Source of the DNA: an uncultured Faecalibacterium sp.
GTDB taxonomy: Bacteria > Bacillota > Clostridia > Oscillospirales > Ruminococcaceae
Assembly: GCA_934561115.1 (NCBI GenBank)
Contig: CAKTFS010000061.1
Location: 1-5,374, forward strand
Length of the DNA: 5,374 bases
Reading direction: 5' to 3'
Part shown: piece after piece, positions 5,223-5,374 of the stretch
Position numbering within the stretch: the first letter of the stretch is position 1
Layout: each line of letters opens with the position of its first letter
Made by a program: the position numbers and the translations under genes
The notes under the pieces: model-generated
The model's database searches: none
What the model was told of the DNA's origin: nothing
The model's input: only the letters and a program-made list of their open reading frames with translations

Positions 5223-5262
5223 AAAAAAGCGTTTGTCGCACTCCGCAGAGTGCGACAAACGC
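5223..5262 (-). terminator. Strong minus-strand terminator
   Basis: A 15-bp perfect stem pairs 5229-5243 (GCGTTTGTCGCACTC) with 5248-5262 around a CGCA loop. On the minus strand it is followed by six Ts (plus 5223-5228). On the plus strand no T-run follows. It therefore implies a gene transcribed leftwards from beyond or at the right edge of the window. Confidence 0.8.
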
Positions 5263-5287
5263 GAAATAAAAATAGTAATTCCTCTAA

Positions 5288-5374
5288 TTATGCCCAGAGC
5301 GCAACGACGACGACCGCCGCCAGTGGCGGAAACAGGGAGGAGTTGTTGGGGCAGCGGCCAGCAAGACGCAAGTG
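5288..5374 (-). CDS. Possible 3' end of a minus-strand gene (partial)
   Basis: One minus-strand frame runs from the window edge to a TAA at 5288-5290. It gives 28 residues containing PNNSSLFPP and then a hydrophobic run LAAVVVVALWA at the C-terminus. The stop lies 25 nt before the strong minus-strand terminator, the position expected for a real gene end, and third positions are mostly G/C. A second frame, ending at 5282-5284, is also open and cannot be excluded. The hydrophobic end would suit a membrane-anchored or small membrane protein, but the product is not identifiable. The gene end is inferred mainly from the terminator. Confidence 0.25.
   Translation of the reverse strand, partial: HLRLAGRCPNNSSLFPPLAAVVVVALWA

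Noticed and set aside
5034..5258. Minus-strand frame of 74 codons
   Set aside because: It spans the terminator and the MITE-like hairpins, so its reading is explained by repeat DNA.
4820..5270. Possible CRISPR array because of many repeats
   Set aside because: The repeats are inverted and irregularly spaced, with no constant repeat-spacer periodicity and no cas genes.

Overview
The window reads as chromosomal DNA of a gut Firmicute (Clostridia), most likely Oscillospiraceae of the Faecalibacterium/Subdoligranulum kind. This rests on GC-rich coding sequence, strong AGGAGG-type ribosome binding sites, clostridial sigma-A promoters, a DUF6465-type small protein, and gene-free stretches full of perfect hairpins and CCCTCTCAGT-type terminal repeats. 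Genus placement is an inference, not proven by a marker gene.

Layout, left to right. Positions 1-166 hold no gene: GC-rich hairpins, a 20-bp exact direct repeat, and a plus-strand terminator-like hairpin. Positions 167-1435 (minus) encode a 422-aa AAA+ ATPase of the ATP-binding/DUF4143 type. Its promoter (1481-1510) is embedded in an unusual 33-bp-period tandem repeat containing palindromes. A hairpin at 1576-1609 separates it from a two-gene minus-strand operon: an AraC-family regulator (2762-3634) followed 18 nt later by an N-acetylhexosamine 1-kinase (NahK-like, 1634-2743). The operon has a clear promoter at 3726-3754. A gene-free divergent region (about 3635-4410) follows, with palindromes and an orphan terminator. 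A small plus-strand gene of the DUF6465 type (4411-4701) then appears with its own promoter, a leader of about 150 nt and a strong terminator. The last 560 bp are a mosaic of hairpins, including a 134-bp MITE-like element (5023-5156) and a minus-strand terminator (5223-5262). That terminator may end a gene whose last 28 codons enter from the right edge.

How the genes work together. The regulator probably senses a ligand through its cupin-like N-terminal domain and controls its own operon. The kinase would phosphorylate GlcNAc/GalNAc (or a related hexose) at C1, as in mucin or human-milk-glycan salvage. The usual partner genes (phosphorylase, uridylyltransferase, epimerase, transporter) are not in this window. 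The ATPase looks like an independent accessory gene of lower GC. The DUF6465-type protein has a basic low-complexity N-terminus with an AT-hook-like core and no assigned function.

No complete new multi-gene system is visible. The most unusual signals are the repeat/operator array upstream of the ATPase gene and the MITE-like hairpin element on the right.
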